NCBI RefSeq assembly: GCF_030056655.1
Contig: NZ_JASHIE010000001.1
Coordinates: 434,001-498,000, forward strand
Origin: Flectobacillus rivi
Lineage (GTDB): Bacteria; Bacteroidota; Bacteroidia; Cytophagales; Spirosomataceae
Reading direction: 5' to 3'
DNA length: 64,000 nucleotides
Positions within the stretch are counted from its first letter, which is position 1. Every line of letters begins with the position of its first letter. Shown one piece after another: positions 17,816-26,043 of this stretch. Under the pieces are notes generated by a model that saw only the letters and a program-made list of their open reading frames with translations, searched no databases and was not told the origin of the DNA. Position numbers and translations under genes: made by a program.

Positions 17816-19084
17816 ATGAAAAACCTCAACATTCTATCTAAAATTATTTTGCTATTTTGTTTTCTGAGTAGTTGTATCCAATTGGTCAATGCTCAAAAAC
17901 TTTCAGAAAGTGCAAAAGTAAGTGTCATTACAGTCGACCCTGGAAAAGAGTTGAATGATGTTTTTGGACACTCTCTTTTGTGGATTTATGACCCAGCTAA
18001 TGGCGTTGATCGTGCCTATAACTGGGGCGTATACGATTTTAGCACTCCCAATTTTTACTGGAGATTTATCCAAGGGACTTTACCCTATAAGATGGAGTAT
18101 CGCCCTATTGGTGATTACATAGCTTATTATCAATACATGAAACGTGGTATGAGCGAGCAAGTATTGGATATGGCTCTGTCACAAAAGCAGCGTATACTGG
18201 ATGAACTAGACAAAACCTATAATGATCCTGCTAAACGCACCTATCAATACAAATTTTTTACTGACAACTGTGCCACACGTGTTCGTGAGGCAATTGTAGT
18301 GGCTTGTACGGATAGCGTCCACTTTGCTAATTTGCAGACCATGAGTGATACCACTTTCAGACAGTGGATGAACAAATCACTTTATACAGGAGATATGCGT
18401 TGGCCAGCAGTAGCCATGAATATAGCACTCGGTTCTGAAGCAGATGAAAGAACGACTCAATTTGAAGCCAACTATATTCCTGCCAACTTACACAGAAGTT
18501 TGGGAGCAGCCAAAAGAATGACTCACGGAGTACTTCGCTATTTAGTTGATACAGAAGCACCTTTATATGCTTTAGCAAAAGAGGAAGTAAAACCAATGCC
18601 TTTCTTTTTACAACCAGCTTTCTTTTTCTTAATGGTATTATTGTTTACTTGTTGGAAAACTTATGACCATTGGAAAAGACGACAAAAAGGTTATAATTTA
18701 GATAAAATACTATTCAGTATCGCTGGTTTTATTGGTTGGATTTTAGTATTTTTATGGTTCGGGACTAATCATGGAGTAACAGAGAACAACAAAAATATTT
18801 TATGGGCATTGCCTTTTCATTTGCCTCTAATTTTTAGATTAAGAGAAAAAAATGGTGAGTCTTGGTATGTGTATTATTTTGTAGTAACGGGTGTAGCGTC
18901 AGCACTAGCTTTAGTATTCGTAGCTCCTTACATGATTGAATTGGTACTTATTGTGCTTACACTTTTAGTAAGATCTATGTATCATGTAGGCTTTGAACGT
19001 GAACACCGCTTGACAATGAACAAATTTCGTAAGGTTATCAAAGGTCGTAAGATGCAGGTAATCAATTACGACAATGAAGAATAA
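17816..19084 (+). CDS. DUF4105 (Lnb N-terminal-like) periplasmic/membrane protein
   Basis: The 422-residue protein has a signal peptide (hydrophobic run ending near V-N-A-Q). A DUF4105 domain spans about residues 35-220, with V-D-P-G-K-E-L-N-D-V-F-G-H-S, W-G-V-Y-D-F-S and F-F-T-D-N-C-A-T-R; this is the same domain found at the N-terminus of lacto-N-biosidase LnbX-type proteins. The C-terminal third has about four or five transmembrane helices (from residue 262) and ends in a basic cytoplasmic tail. The conserved H-S and N-C-A-T-R residues suggest a cysteine-peptidase-like fold, but no activity is established for this type. It is a single-gene unit with a strong terminator after it. Confidence 0.8.
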   Translation: MKNLNILSKIILLFCFLSSCIQLVNAQKLSESAKVSVITVDPGKELNDVFGHSLLWIYDPANGVDRAYNWGVYDFSTPNFYWRFIQGTLPYKMEYRPIGDYIAYYQYMKRGMSEQVLDMALSQKQRILDELDKTYNDPAKRTYQYKFFTDNCATRVREAIVVACTDSVHFANLQTMSDTTFRQWMNKSLYTGDMRWPAVAMNIALGSEADERTTQFEANYIPANLHRSLGAAKRMTHGVLRYLVDTEAPLYALAKEEVKPMPFFLQPAFFFLMVLLFTCWKTYDHWKRRQKGYNLDKILFSIAGFIGWILVFLWFGTNHGVTENNKNILWALPFHLPLIFRLREKNGESWYVYYFVVTGVASALALVFVAPYMIELVLIVLTLLVRSMYHVGFEREHRLTMNKFRKVIKGRKMQVINYDNEE

Positions 19085-19131
19085 TTCAGTCTAGGTCAAG
19101 GACACATTTCCCAAAAACTATTAAAGTTTTG

Positions 19132-19168
19132 AGGGATTAAGGACAAAATCCTTAATCCCTTTTTTTTT
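19132..19168 (+). terminator. Rho-independent terminator after the DUF4105 gene
   Basis: AGGGATTAAGGA (19132-19143), loop CAAAA and TCCTTAATCCCT (19149-19160) are followed by a run of eight further T residues. Confidence 0.92.
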
Positions 19169-19214
19169 ATTTAGTGAATTGTGAGTTAAATTTTTCATTT
19201 AGCTAGATTTAAGT

Positions 19215-19319
19215 GCTAGGCTATAGGCTGTAAGCCGTAGGCATTAGGCAAAAAGTCTTTATAATTTAATAAAAATCTCTTTGTTTTCTTTAGCTTTCAG
19301 CTATGGGCATTCGGCAAAT
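19215..19319. repeat. Degenerate TAGGC/GCCTA-type inverted repeat, copy A
   Basis: The left part (19215-19256) is built of GCTAGGC, TATAGGC, TGTAAGCC, GTAGGC and ATTAGGC units. The right part (19290-19319) has TAGCTTTCAGC and GGCATTCGGC. Further GCCTT and TTTTGCCTAAGC elements follow at 19356-19386. It fills the spacer between two plus-strand genes. Compare copies at 54.3, 56.2 and 61.7 kb. Confidence 0.55.
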
Positions 19320-19517
19320 ACATATCTATCGTTACTAAAAACAATTTAACAATCTTTGCCTTGTTCCTGCTGCCTTTTGCCTAAGCACATAACTTAAATC
19401 TTGTTCTGCACGATTACTTAATTGTATTTTCGAGATACACTTTTACCATAACTCTCTGATTATAAGCGCATATCCAATAACTGATATACAACTAACCAAT
19501 AACTTCTTTTCCCAACT

Positions 19518-20504
19518 ATGAAAAAAATCCTCTTCCTACTATTATGTGGGCTTGCGAATTGGGCTACAGCTCAACAAAAATTTTATCAACTTGGCGATTT
19601 CAAACTAGAAAATAGACAAGTCATCAAAGATTGTAAAATCGGTTATCGCACTTTTGGCAAACTCAATGCAAGTAAATCCAACGCCGTATTGGTCCCTACT
19701 TGGTTTACAGGTAATAGTCAGCAAAAATCCTTTGTCGCCGATCCTAAAAGTTTTGTAGATAGTACCAAATATTTTGTAATCATAGTAGATGCCCTTGGCA
19801 ACGGTGTATCGTCCTCGCCGTCAAATAGCACTTCGCAAAAAAATCAACTTTTCCCGACTTTCAATATTCGAGATATGGTTACGGCAAGTTATAAATTGAG
19901 TAGCGAACATCTCAAACTATCTCATCTATACGCAGTAACTGGCATCTCTATGGGTGGCATGCAAACCTTTCAATGGATGCTCAGCTATCCAGAGTACATG
20001 GACAAGATTGTTCCGATTATTGGTTCACCACAACAAAGTAGCTATGATAAACTGTTCTGGAACCTTCAATTAAATCTGATTGAAAGAGGAAATTATAGTC
20101 CTGAAGCTATGGCTTCGGTAAATGCCCTACATCAAATGCACCTCTGGACACCTTCCTATAGAGCGCAAAATACGCCAACAACTACTTATCCAGAATTGAT
20201 TGGTAAACTAGAAAAAGAAGCTCAAACGCTCAATGCTTATGACTGGGCAGCACAATTACGCGCCATGCTCCAGCAAGATATTTATCAAGGCAAAACACCT
20301 CAAGAAATAGCACCTTTGGTAAAAGCAAAAGTCATGATATTGGTGGCTCCAGAAGATCAAATGGTCAACCCATTAGCTGCTATCCAACTTTCAAAAATAC
20401 TCAAGTGTCCGTTGGTTTTGTTGGAAGGAAATTGTGGACACATGTCAACCTCTTGTCAGTCGGAGCAAATGATTGCTCATATAAAAGGCTTTCTAGATAA
20501 ATAA
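19518..20504 (+). CDS. Secreted alpha/beta hydrolase related to homoserine O-acetyltransferase
   Basis: The 328-residue product has a signal peptide (cleavage near A-T-A-Q), so it acts outside the cytoplasm, unlike true MetX. The alpha/beta-hydrolase core resembles the MetX family: Y-R-T-F-G near residue 43, nucleophile in G-I-S-M-G-G-M-Q (about residue 145), acidic residue in A-P-E-D-Q-M-V-N-P and His in G-N-C-G-H-M. Because of the signal peptide it is better described as a MetX-like esterase or acyltransferase of unknown substrate. It is monocistronic, bracketed by a repeat element and a terminator. Confidence 0.8.
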   Translation: MKKILFLLLCGLANWATAQQKFYQLGDFKLENRQVIKDCKIGYRTFGKLNASKSNAVLVPTWFTGNSQQKSFVADPKSFVDSTKYFVIIVDALGNGVSSSPSNSTSQKNQLFPTFNIRDMVTASYKLSSEHLKLSHLYAVTGISMGGMQTFQWMLSYPEYMDKIVPIIGSPQQSSYDKLFWNLQLNLIERGNYSPEAMASVNALHQMHLWTPSYRAQNTPTTTYPELIGKLEKEAQTLNAYDWAAQLRAMLQQDIYQGKTPQEIAPLVKAKVMILVAPEDQMVNPLAAIQLSKILKCPLVLLEGNCGHMSTSCQSEQMIAHIKGFLDK

Positions 20505-20542
20505 TCAATCTATTTACCTCATAGCCCCACAACATTTTATAG

Positions 20543-20586
20543 AAGGAATAGCTTAAATTCAGGAATGAAAAAGCTATTCCTTTTTT
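20543..20586 (+). terminator. Rho-independent terminator after the MetX-like gene
   Basis: AAGGAATAGCTT (20543-20554) pairs with AAGCTATTCCTT (20571-20582) around a 16-nt loop and is followed by a T-run. Confidence 0.88.
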
Positions 20587-20671
20587 GTATTTAAGCGTCT
20601 TTATGTAGGTCAACATTTCACTCTACCCCATTTTTACAAAACATGAAAACAAACTCCCAATTTTCAAAAAG

Positions 20672-22387
20672 ATGAATTTGAATATTACTTCCAACAAAAC
20701 AAGAACCTACGACGCTATTGTCATTGGCTCAGGTATCAGTGGCGGCTGGGCAGCAAAAGAACTTTGTGAGGCTGGTCTCAAAACACTCGTCCTAGAGCGG
20801 GGTCGAGATGTTAAGCATATCGAAGATTACCCAACGGCGATGTACAATCCTTGGGATATGCCTCATCATGGTAGAATTCCGTTGGCAGAACAAGAAAAAG
20901 ACCCTATTGTCAAACGTTGCTATGCCTATGATGAAGCTACATCACACTTTTTTGTCAAAGACCACGAACATCCGTATGTTCAAGAAAAACCCTTTGATTG
21001 GATTCGTGGCTATCAAGTTGGCGGAAAGTCTCTGATTTGGGCTCGGCAAACGCAACGATGGAGTGATTTTGAGTTTGAAGGACCTGCCCGTGACGGTTTT
21101 GCGGTAGATTGGCCTATCCGTCACAAAGATTTAGCCCCTTGGTATAGCAAGGTCGAAAAATTTGTAGGAATCAGTGGTAATAAAGACGGTATCGATAGCC
21201 TTCCCGATGGAGAGTTTTTACCTCCTTGGGAGCTTAATTGTCTTGAAAAACATATTCAACAAAGAGTAAAACAAAGCTACAGTGACCGTCAGGTAATCAT
21301 TGGACGATGTGCTCACTTGACACAGCCTAAAGAAATTCACTTGAAACAAGGCAGAGGTCAGTGTCAAGCTCGACACTTGTGTTACAGAGGTTGTCCGTAT
21401 GGTGGGTATTTTAGCAGTAATTCCTCCACCCTACCTTGGGCAGCCAAAACTGGCAATCTCACCTTACGACCTCACTCTGTTGTTCATTCAATTATTTATG
21501 ATGAGAAAAGACAAAAAGCGTCAGGCGTGCGAGTCATAGATACTCAAACCAAGGAAATGACGGAGTTTTATGCTAAAATAATCTTTGTCAATGCTGCTTG
21601 TTTAAATACTAACCTGATTCTATTAAATTCAACCTCGAATCGCTTCCCAAATGGCTTAGGCAACGATAGCGGTTTGCTTGGAAAATATGTAGCCTTCCAT
21701 AACTATCGTGGTGCTGGTGGTGGCACGTATGAAGGTTTTGAAAAAGAGTACTATCTGGGCAGACGCCCGACTACAGCCTTTATGCCATCTTTCAGAAACT
21801 TGCGCAAACAAGAAACGGATTTTCTCCGTGGCTATATGGTTGCCTTTTCGGCTTATCGCACTGGCTGGAATCGAGAGATTCATTCGGATGCATTTGGGTC
21901 AGATTTTAAAAGAGAATCAACTGAAGTCGGTCCATGGGGTGTATTTATCATGATGCAAGGCGAAACTGTCCCGCAAGAACAAAATCATGTGCGTCTTTCA
22001 ACCGAGCTCAAAGATGCTTGGGGAATTCCACAATTAGTAACATCGATAGATTACCACGAGCCTAACGATACCAAAATGGTTCAAGATTTTCACCAACAAG
22101 CCAGTGAAATATTGGAAAAATCAGGCATAAAAGATATTTTCATGTACGATACCAAACAATCTCCTGGGCTGGACATTCATGAAATGGGTGGCGTACGTAT
22201 GGGAAAAGACCCTAAAACATCAATGCTCAATGCTCATAATCAGCTACATCATTGCAAAAATGTATTTGTAACAGATGGGGCAGCGATGACTTCGGTTGGT
22301 AATCAAAACCCTTCGTTGACCTTTATGGCTCTCACCGCAAGAGCTGTGAATTTTGCAGTGAATGAATTAAAAAAGAAAAATTTGTAA
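20672..22387 (+). CDS. GMC-family FAD-dependent oxidoreductase
   Basis: The 571-residue protein carries the Rossmann FAD motif I-V-I-G-S-G-I-S-G-G near residues 16-25, a R-G-R-D segment, a G-G-K-S-L-I-W-A-R block, and the C-terminal GMC signature H-E-M-G-G-V-R-M-G with N-Q-N-P-S-L-T-F-M near the end. A Cys-rich stretch with C-Y-R-G-C-P-Y-G-G lies in the middle. GMC enzymes of this Bacteroidota type oxidise sugars or glycosides (often at C3) and usually work with a small gluconate-2-dehydrogenase subunit; none is encoded in the 167-bp spacer upstream. The TIM-barrel isomerase follows 52 bp later, so the pair probably acts in one sugar-oxidation pathway. Confidence 0.88.
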   Translation: MNLNITSNKTRTYDAIVIGSGISGGWAAKELCEAGLKTLVLERGRDVKHIEDYPTAMYNPWDMPHHGRIPLAEQEKDPIVKRCYAYDEATSHFFVKDHEHPYVQEKPFDWIRGYQVGGKSLIWARQTQRWSDFEFEGPARDGFAVDWPIRHKDLAPWYSKVEKFVGISGNKDGIDSLPDGEFLPPWELNCLEKHIQQRVKQSYSDRQVIIGRCAHLTQPKEIHLKQGRGQCQARHLCYRGCPYGGYFSSNSSTLPWAAKTGNLTLRPHSVVHSIIYDEKRQKASGVRVIDTQTKEMTEFYAKIIFVNAACLNTNLILLNSTSNRFPNGLGNDSGLLGKYVAFHNYRGAGGGTYEGFEKEYYLGRRPTTAFMPSFRNLRKQETDFLRGYMVAFSAYRTGWNREIHSDAFGSDFKRESTEVGPWGVFIMMQGETVPQEQNHVRLSTELKDAWGIPQLVTSIDYHEPNDTKMVQDFHQQASEILEKSGIKDIFMYDTKQSPGLDIHEMGGVRMGKDPKTSMLNAHNQLHHCKNVFVTDGAAMTSVGNQNPSLTFMALTARAVNFAVNELKKKNL

Positions 22388-22439
22388 AACCCTTTTATAA
22401 AACATCCAAATAAAAAACTAAGATAAAACCTCCAAAAAC

Positions 22440-23363
22440 ATGTTAGATTTAGGAATTGTAAGTGCCATTTTAGCAGATAATACCTTCGAGCAGGCCATAG
22501 ACTTTGTGGCTGCCAACGGCTTTAAATGTATCGAAATTATGTGTTGGCCAGCAGGAAACGCCGATGCTCGTCGTTATGCTGGAGTTACACACATCGACGT
22601 AGAGTCTTTGACTCCTGAGAAAATTGCATATATCAAAGAATACGTAGCCTCTAAAGGAATCTATATTTCGGGCTTAGGGTATTATCCCAACCCTCTGGAT
22701 GCCAACGAAACGCAAGCGAAGTTTTTTCAAGATCATATCAAGAAAATCATCTTGGCAGCAGCACAATTGGGAGTTCCTGTGGTGAATACTTTCATTGGAA
22801 GAGATATTTCAAAAAGTGTTGCTTACAACCTTGACAAATACAAAGAAGTATGGCCAGAAATTGTCAAGCTAGCAGAAGACAATGGTGTAAAAATTGGGAT
22901 CGAAAACTGTCCAATGTTTTTTACGGACGACGAATGGCCAGGCGGAAAGAATCTTGCAACAACTCCTGCCATTTGGGATAAAATGTTTAACATTATTCCT
23001 TCGGAAACACTAGGGTTAAACTATGACCCTTCGCACTTGTTATGGCAACAAATGGACTATTGTCGCCCAATCTATGATTATACTGAGCGCTTACATCATA
23101 TTCACTTGAAAGACGCCAAAGTATATAAAGAAAAACTGGACAGAGTTGGAATCATGGCAAATCCGTTGGAATACCATTCTCCGAAACTCCCAGGTCTTGG
23201 AGATATTAACTGGGGAAAATTCATTTCGGCACTCAACGATGTTAGATACCGTGGACCAATTGTTATTGAAGTAGAAGATAAAGCTTACGAAGGTTCAAGT
23301 ACTGATATTGAAAAAGCTATTTTGACAGCAAGAAACTATTTAAAACAGTTTTTACCATATTAA
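22440..23363 (+). CDS. Sugar phosphate isomerase/epimerase (xylose isomerase-like TIM barrel)
   Basis: The 307-residue protein fits the AP-endonuclease-2/xylose-isomerase-like fold: an N-terminal A-I-D-F-V-A-A-N-G-F-K-C-I-E-I strand, I-G-I-E-N-C-P-M, L-N-Y-D-P-S-H-L, H-H-I-H-L-K-D-A and G-P-I-V-I-E-V-E-D, which supply the Glu/Asp/His metal ligands. It is probably co-transcribed with the GMC oxidoreductase. In Bacteroidota such TIM-barrel proteins process 3-keto or other oxidised sugars, but the substrate here is inferred. There is no signal peptide, so it is cytoplasmic. Confidence 0.85.
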   Translation: MLDLGIVSAILADNTFEQAIDFVAANGFKCIEIMCWPAGNADARRYAGVTHIDVESLTPEKIAYIKEYVASKGIYISGLGYYPNPLDANETQAKFFQDHIKKIILAAAQLGVPVVNTFIGRDISKSVAYNLDKYKEVWPEIVKLAEDNGVKIGIENCPMFFTDDEWPGGKNLATTPAIWDKMFNIIPSETLGLNYDPSHLLWQQMDYCRPIYDYTERLHHIHLKDAKVYKEKLDRVGIMANPLEYHSPKLPGLGDINWGKFISALNDVRYRGPIVIEVEDKAYEGSSTDIEKAILTARNYLKQFLPY

Positions 23364-23385
23364 AAGAAGGTGCTTGAAAGTCGCC

Positions 23386-23452
23386 TTCTCCCAATTAAAA
23401 ATCCCCACAGGACAAATAAATTTTGTTCTGTGGGGATTTTTAATTGGGAGAA
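23386..23452. terminator. Very long hairpin terminator between convergent genes
   Basis: Arms 23386-23416 and 23422-23452 are complementary over about 30 bp with one G-T-type mismatch (core CCCCACAG/CTGTGGGG flanked by ATTAAAAA/TTTTTAAT). The small loop is AT-rich. It can stop transcription from both sides. Confidence 0.92.
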
Positions 23453-23504
23453 TGAATAAGTGATAAAATAATCACTCTATGACAAATCACTAACTCACTA
23501 AATA

Positions 23505-23963
23505 TTAGTTGGCTGGAATCATTTTCACTGTTGCGTCAGTGGAAGGAATACCCAATTGAGGAATTGATGCAGTACCTGTAAAGTCGAAATTAGCGTCTTC
23601 CAAACGAGTTACCGTAATAGTACCAAAGTTAATTCCGGCGAAGTTGATTCCTGAAATTTCAATTTGAGTTTCGTTGTTCACAAACTTCCAAGTACCACTT
23701 GTCGAGGTATTTCCGTTGTTATCTACGCCACGAATTGTTCCGTTTGACAGGAATTCTAAACGCACTTTTGATAAATCATATCCATTGCTGGCCAAATCTC
23801 TTTTGTACACCACTACCAAGCCTCCTGTTGAAGAAACTTCGGAAACCATCCATACTTTGGCAGTCAATTTTTCAGTGTTGGTTTTTGTAGAAACGTTATT
23901 CTTTTTACAACTAGATGAGACAACTAATAACAATCCTACAAGGACAAGGGCTAAATGCTTCAT
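23505..23963 (-). CDS. Lipocalin-like lipoprotein
   Basis: The 152-residue product has a lipoprotein signal (hydrophobic stretch ending in V-S-S-S-C, Cys19). The mature part begins T-E-K-L-T-A-K-V-W-M-V-S-E-V, continues with L-E-F-L-S-N-G-T-I-R, then G-T-W-K-F-V-N-N-E-T-Q-I and I-T-V-T-R-L-E. This pattern (K-x-W at the start of a beta barrel, then G-x-W-x-F and N-x-x-x-I) is typical of lipocalin-like lipoproteins of Bacteroidota. It is a predicted envelope protein with no known ligand. Confidence 0.65.
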   Translation of the reverse strand: MKHLALVLVGLLLVVSSSCKKNNVSTKTNTEKLTAKVWMVSEVSSTGGLVVVYKRDLASNGYDLSKVRLEFLSNGTIRGVDNNGNTSTSGTWKFVNNETQIEISGINFAGINFGTITVTRLEDANFDFTGTASIPQLGIPSTDATVKMIPAN

Positions 23964-24378
23964 AAAAAATTTATTTGATTTGATATTTTCTTGTAAACGG
24001 CAATTGGGGACTTTTAGTACAAATATAAGTAAATTAAGAGAACTTCCACTGACAGATTATCTGCAAGTTACCTAAAAAAGCAATTTTAACAATTTGATAA
24101 ACAACTTAATACCATTCGACTATCCTTTTGCTAACTTCTCCAATTTTTTATTCTATAATAGGACTTTGTTATGATATTATCCATTTCTATGGTATCACCA
24201 TAACTGAGTAAGGTTGGCATTTTTGCTGACCGTTCTCATACCTCCAATCTCAAAATAGATACAACTTTGCCTTAGAAGATTCGCTTACTATTAATCAAAA
24301 ACATCTCAGATCTTCATAAAACTGAATTCTATTCAGACTTAACATTCGCATCATTGTACCCAAAAACCATTTTAAACC
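23964..24378. other. 415-bp spacer without a recognised gene
   Basis: Low-complexity AT-rich DNA between the divergent lipocalin-like lipoprotein and the coiled-coil gene. No hairpin, RNA gene or convincing promoter was seen; a start for the gene at 24379 must lie here. Confidence 0.5.
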
Positions 24379-24759
24379 ATGAGTAGCAAAAAACATATTA
24401 CCGAGTTGCACACAGAAATTAATGAGTGGAAAAGCAAAGTAAATTTTGTAAAAGATGAGTTAAAAACATTTCAAGACCAACTTGCTTCTGTTTCAGCACA
24501 AAATACCGCTCAGGAAATCAAAATGAAAGTAGGCCACTTTGAAAGTATTTTTATCAGACAAGACGAAGTAAACGATGAGTTATCGCATGAGTTACAAATT
24601 ACTGATAACGAGTTGGGAGAAAAAGTAAAAGGTAATCCCGCTGGCGATCGAGTACTGTTTGATGATTTGGTAGAACTTAGAGATAAAATACAAGTATTTG
24701 AAAAAATCTGGTCCGAAAACAAAACCGATTTCAGAAGATTTTTGTCGGAAAGTTTGTAA
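24379..24759 (+). CDS. Small coiled-coil protein of unknown function
   Basis: The 126-residue, charge-rich protein has no signal peptide or membrane segment. Its sequence is almost entirely helical with heptad-like spacing (H-I-T-E-L-H-T-E-I-N-E-W-K-S-K and E-L-K-T-F-Q-D-Q-L), and a short G-N-P-A-G-D-R turn at about residues 79-85 divides it into two helical halves. It ends F-R-R-F-L-S-E-S-L. A cytoplasmic structural or regulatory role is plausible. Family unknown to me. Confidence 0.65.
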   Translation: MSSKKHITELHTEINEWKSKVNFVKDELKTFQDQLASVSAQNTAQEIKMKVGHFESIFIRQDEVNDELSHELQITDNELGEKVKGNPAGDRVLFDDLVELRDKIQVFEKIWSENKTDFRRFLSESL

Positions 24760-24772
24760 CGAGTACAAAAAG

Positions 24773-24801
24773 AAAGTCACTCCTAATTTAGGAGTGACTT
24801 T
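24773..24801. terminator. Bidirectional terminator
   Basis: AAAGTCACTCCTAA (24773-24786) and TTAGGAGTGACTTT (24788-24801) form a perfect 14-bp stem with a 1-nt centre. The T-tract is better on the minus strand, downstream of the gene at 24852-25340. Confidence 0.75.
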
Positions 24802-24851
24802 GCTGTATAAACCTCTTTAAACTTCTCAATCAAAAAGTCTTTTGCCGTGAC

Positions 24852-25340
24852 CTAGTCTTTACGCTTTTTGAGATATATCTCATATTGCTCTGGGGTCAAA
24901 ACGGCTTTAAAATCATTATCTTTATCAGCCTTCATTTTTTGCATTTGCTCACGAAGTTTAATTCGTGTTTCTTCTGAAGGAGGAGTTGTTCCGTTGTTTG
25001 TAGCCTTTTTTATCGCCTCATACATGTCCAATCGTTGGAAAGCATATTTGATATTGATATCCTCGACTTTCATTTGTTGATCCTCGTTCAAACTCAATTT
25101 CTTAGTCATCCAACGAGTTTCTTCCTCTGCAATTTTTTCTGGGTCTGGAGTATTATCTCTCTTTCGTTCTTCGCCTTGACCAGCCTGCGGAATACCGCTA
25201 CCAAATCGACGACCTCCATAGCCACCGCCGTATCCACCACCATAACCGCCGCCGTATTGGGCGTCAGCTTCATTTGTTGAGCATATTAACAAGCCCGCTC
25301 CCATCAAGAGCGCAGCGAGTATTTTTTTTGTAACGGACAT
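24852..25340 (-). CDS. Spy/CpxP-like periplasmic protein with YGGG repeats
   Basis: The 162-residue product has a signal peptide (M-S-V-T-K-K-I-L, ending near A-D-A-Q). It is followed by tandem Y-G-G-G units (four tyrosine-glycine repeats) and then a long helical domain. The helical part contains L-S-L-N-E-D-Q-Q-M-K-V and a second L-T-P-E-Q-Y-E-I-Y-L, resembling the LTxxQ-type motifs of Spy/CpxP periplasmic chaperone-like proteins. A periplasmic stress or folding role is the best guess; the glycine-rich segment is an unusual addition. Confidence 0.65.
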   Translation of the reverse strand: MSVTKKILAALLMGAGLLICSTNEADAQYGGGYGGGYGGGYGGRRFGSGIPQAGQGEERKRDNTPDPEKIAEEETRWMTKKLSLNEDQQMKVEDINIKYAFQRLDMYEAIKKATNNGTTPPSEETRIKLREQMQKMKADKDNDFKAVLTPEQYEIYLKKRKD

Positions 25341-25489
25341 TGTTTTGTTCTTGTGATTATTGCAATAGAATCAGTAGCAAAAATATGTATATACAGTGAA
25401 CTTTCATATAGTATGCGACAAAATCGCATAAAAAAAAGACTAAAAGCCCCTTTTTGCAGTTTCTTCTTCTGTTTTCTGTCTTTGAAACA

Positions 25490-25517
25490 AAAAAGCCATC
25501 TGCTTTCACAGATGGCT
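25490..25517 (-). terminator. Terminator downstream of the beta-barrel fragment
   Basis: Read on the minus strand, AGCCATCTG and CAGATGGCT pair around a 6-nt loop (stem bases 25494-25502 and 25509-25517) and are followed by a T-run. It directly follows the stop of the barrel fragment. Confidence 0.8.
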
Positions 25518-25533
25518 ACCAAATTATCTATGT

Positions 25534-25821
25534 TTAGAACTTCACATTCAAACTTGCTTGGAAGGTAGTTCCTAGCTGGCTGAACTGAGAACCGTCGTAA
25601 GTAACATTTGAATAACGACCATTAAAAGTAATCAAATTGTATTGATCAAAATACTTCTGAGAAGGCACGTTATTGCTTGCATCGTAGCGAGTTCTAACAC
25701 CAGTTTTCAAGTCAATAAAATCCCATTTTGGCATAACATTTAAGATATGGAAATGCGTTGTACCAAACAATAATTTATTTGTTTTTGTATCATTTACAAT
25801 TTTAGATTTATGAGCTCTATT
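25534..25821 (-). pseudogene. C-terminal fragment of an outer-membrane beta-barrel protein
   Basis: The frame is open for 95 codons and ends in a typical last outer-membrane strand (F-Q-A-S-L-N-V-K-F, terminal Phe). The upstream part has alternating strand-like residues and a Y-D-A-S-N-N-V-P-S-Q-K-Y loop. There is no ATG or signal sequence at its head: a TAA lies at 25824-25822. In the same frame beyond that stop a protein-like stretch (A-Y-E-M-M-I-N-G-K-I-Y-Y) continues upstream. This suggests the 3' end of a receptor or porin gene lost to deletion and point mutation. A TonB-dependent receptor is one possibility. Confidence 0.55.
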
Positions 25822-26043
25822 TTAATAGTATATTTTACCATTAATCATCATTTCATAGGCATTCACACTATATTTTTAACAGTTTATGTAATATTTTTTG
25901 AGGTAATTTTTTATTTATTTAAGTTTATTGATAATAAATAACAGTAACTATATCTGAATACTTAATTCAATATGATTTAGATTATTTTCATGTATTTATT
26001 ATTATTGTTTTACATATTTTCAAATTCTAAAATCTTTAATTAA

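Noticed and set aside
25405..25430. Small hairpin TATGCGA/TCGCATA as a terminator
   Set aside because: No T-tract in a useful position on either strand relative to the neighbouring genes.
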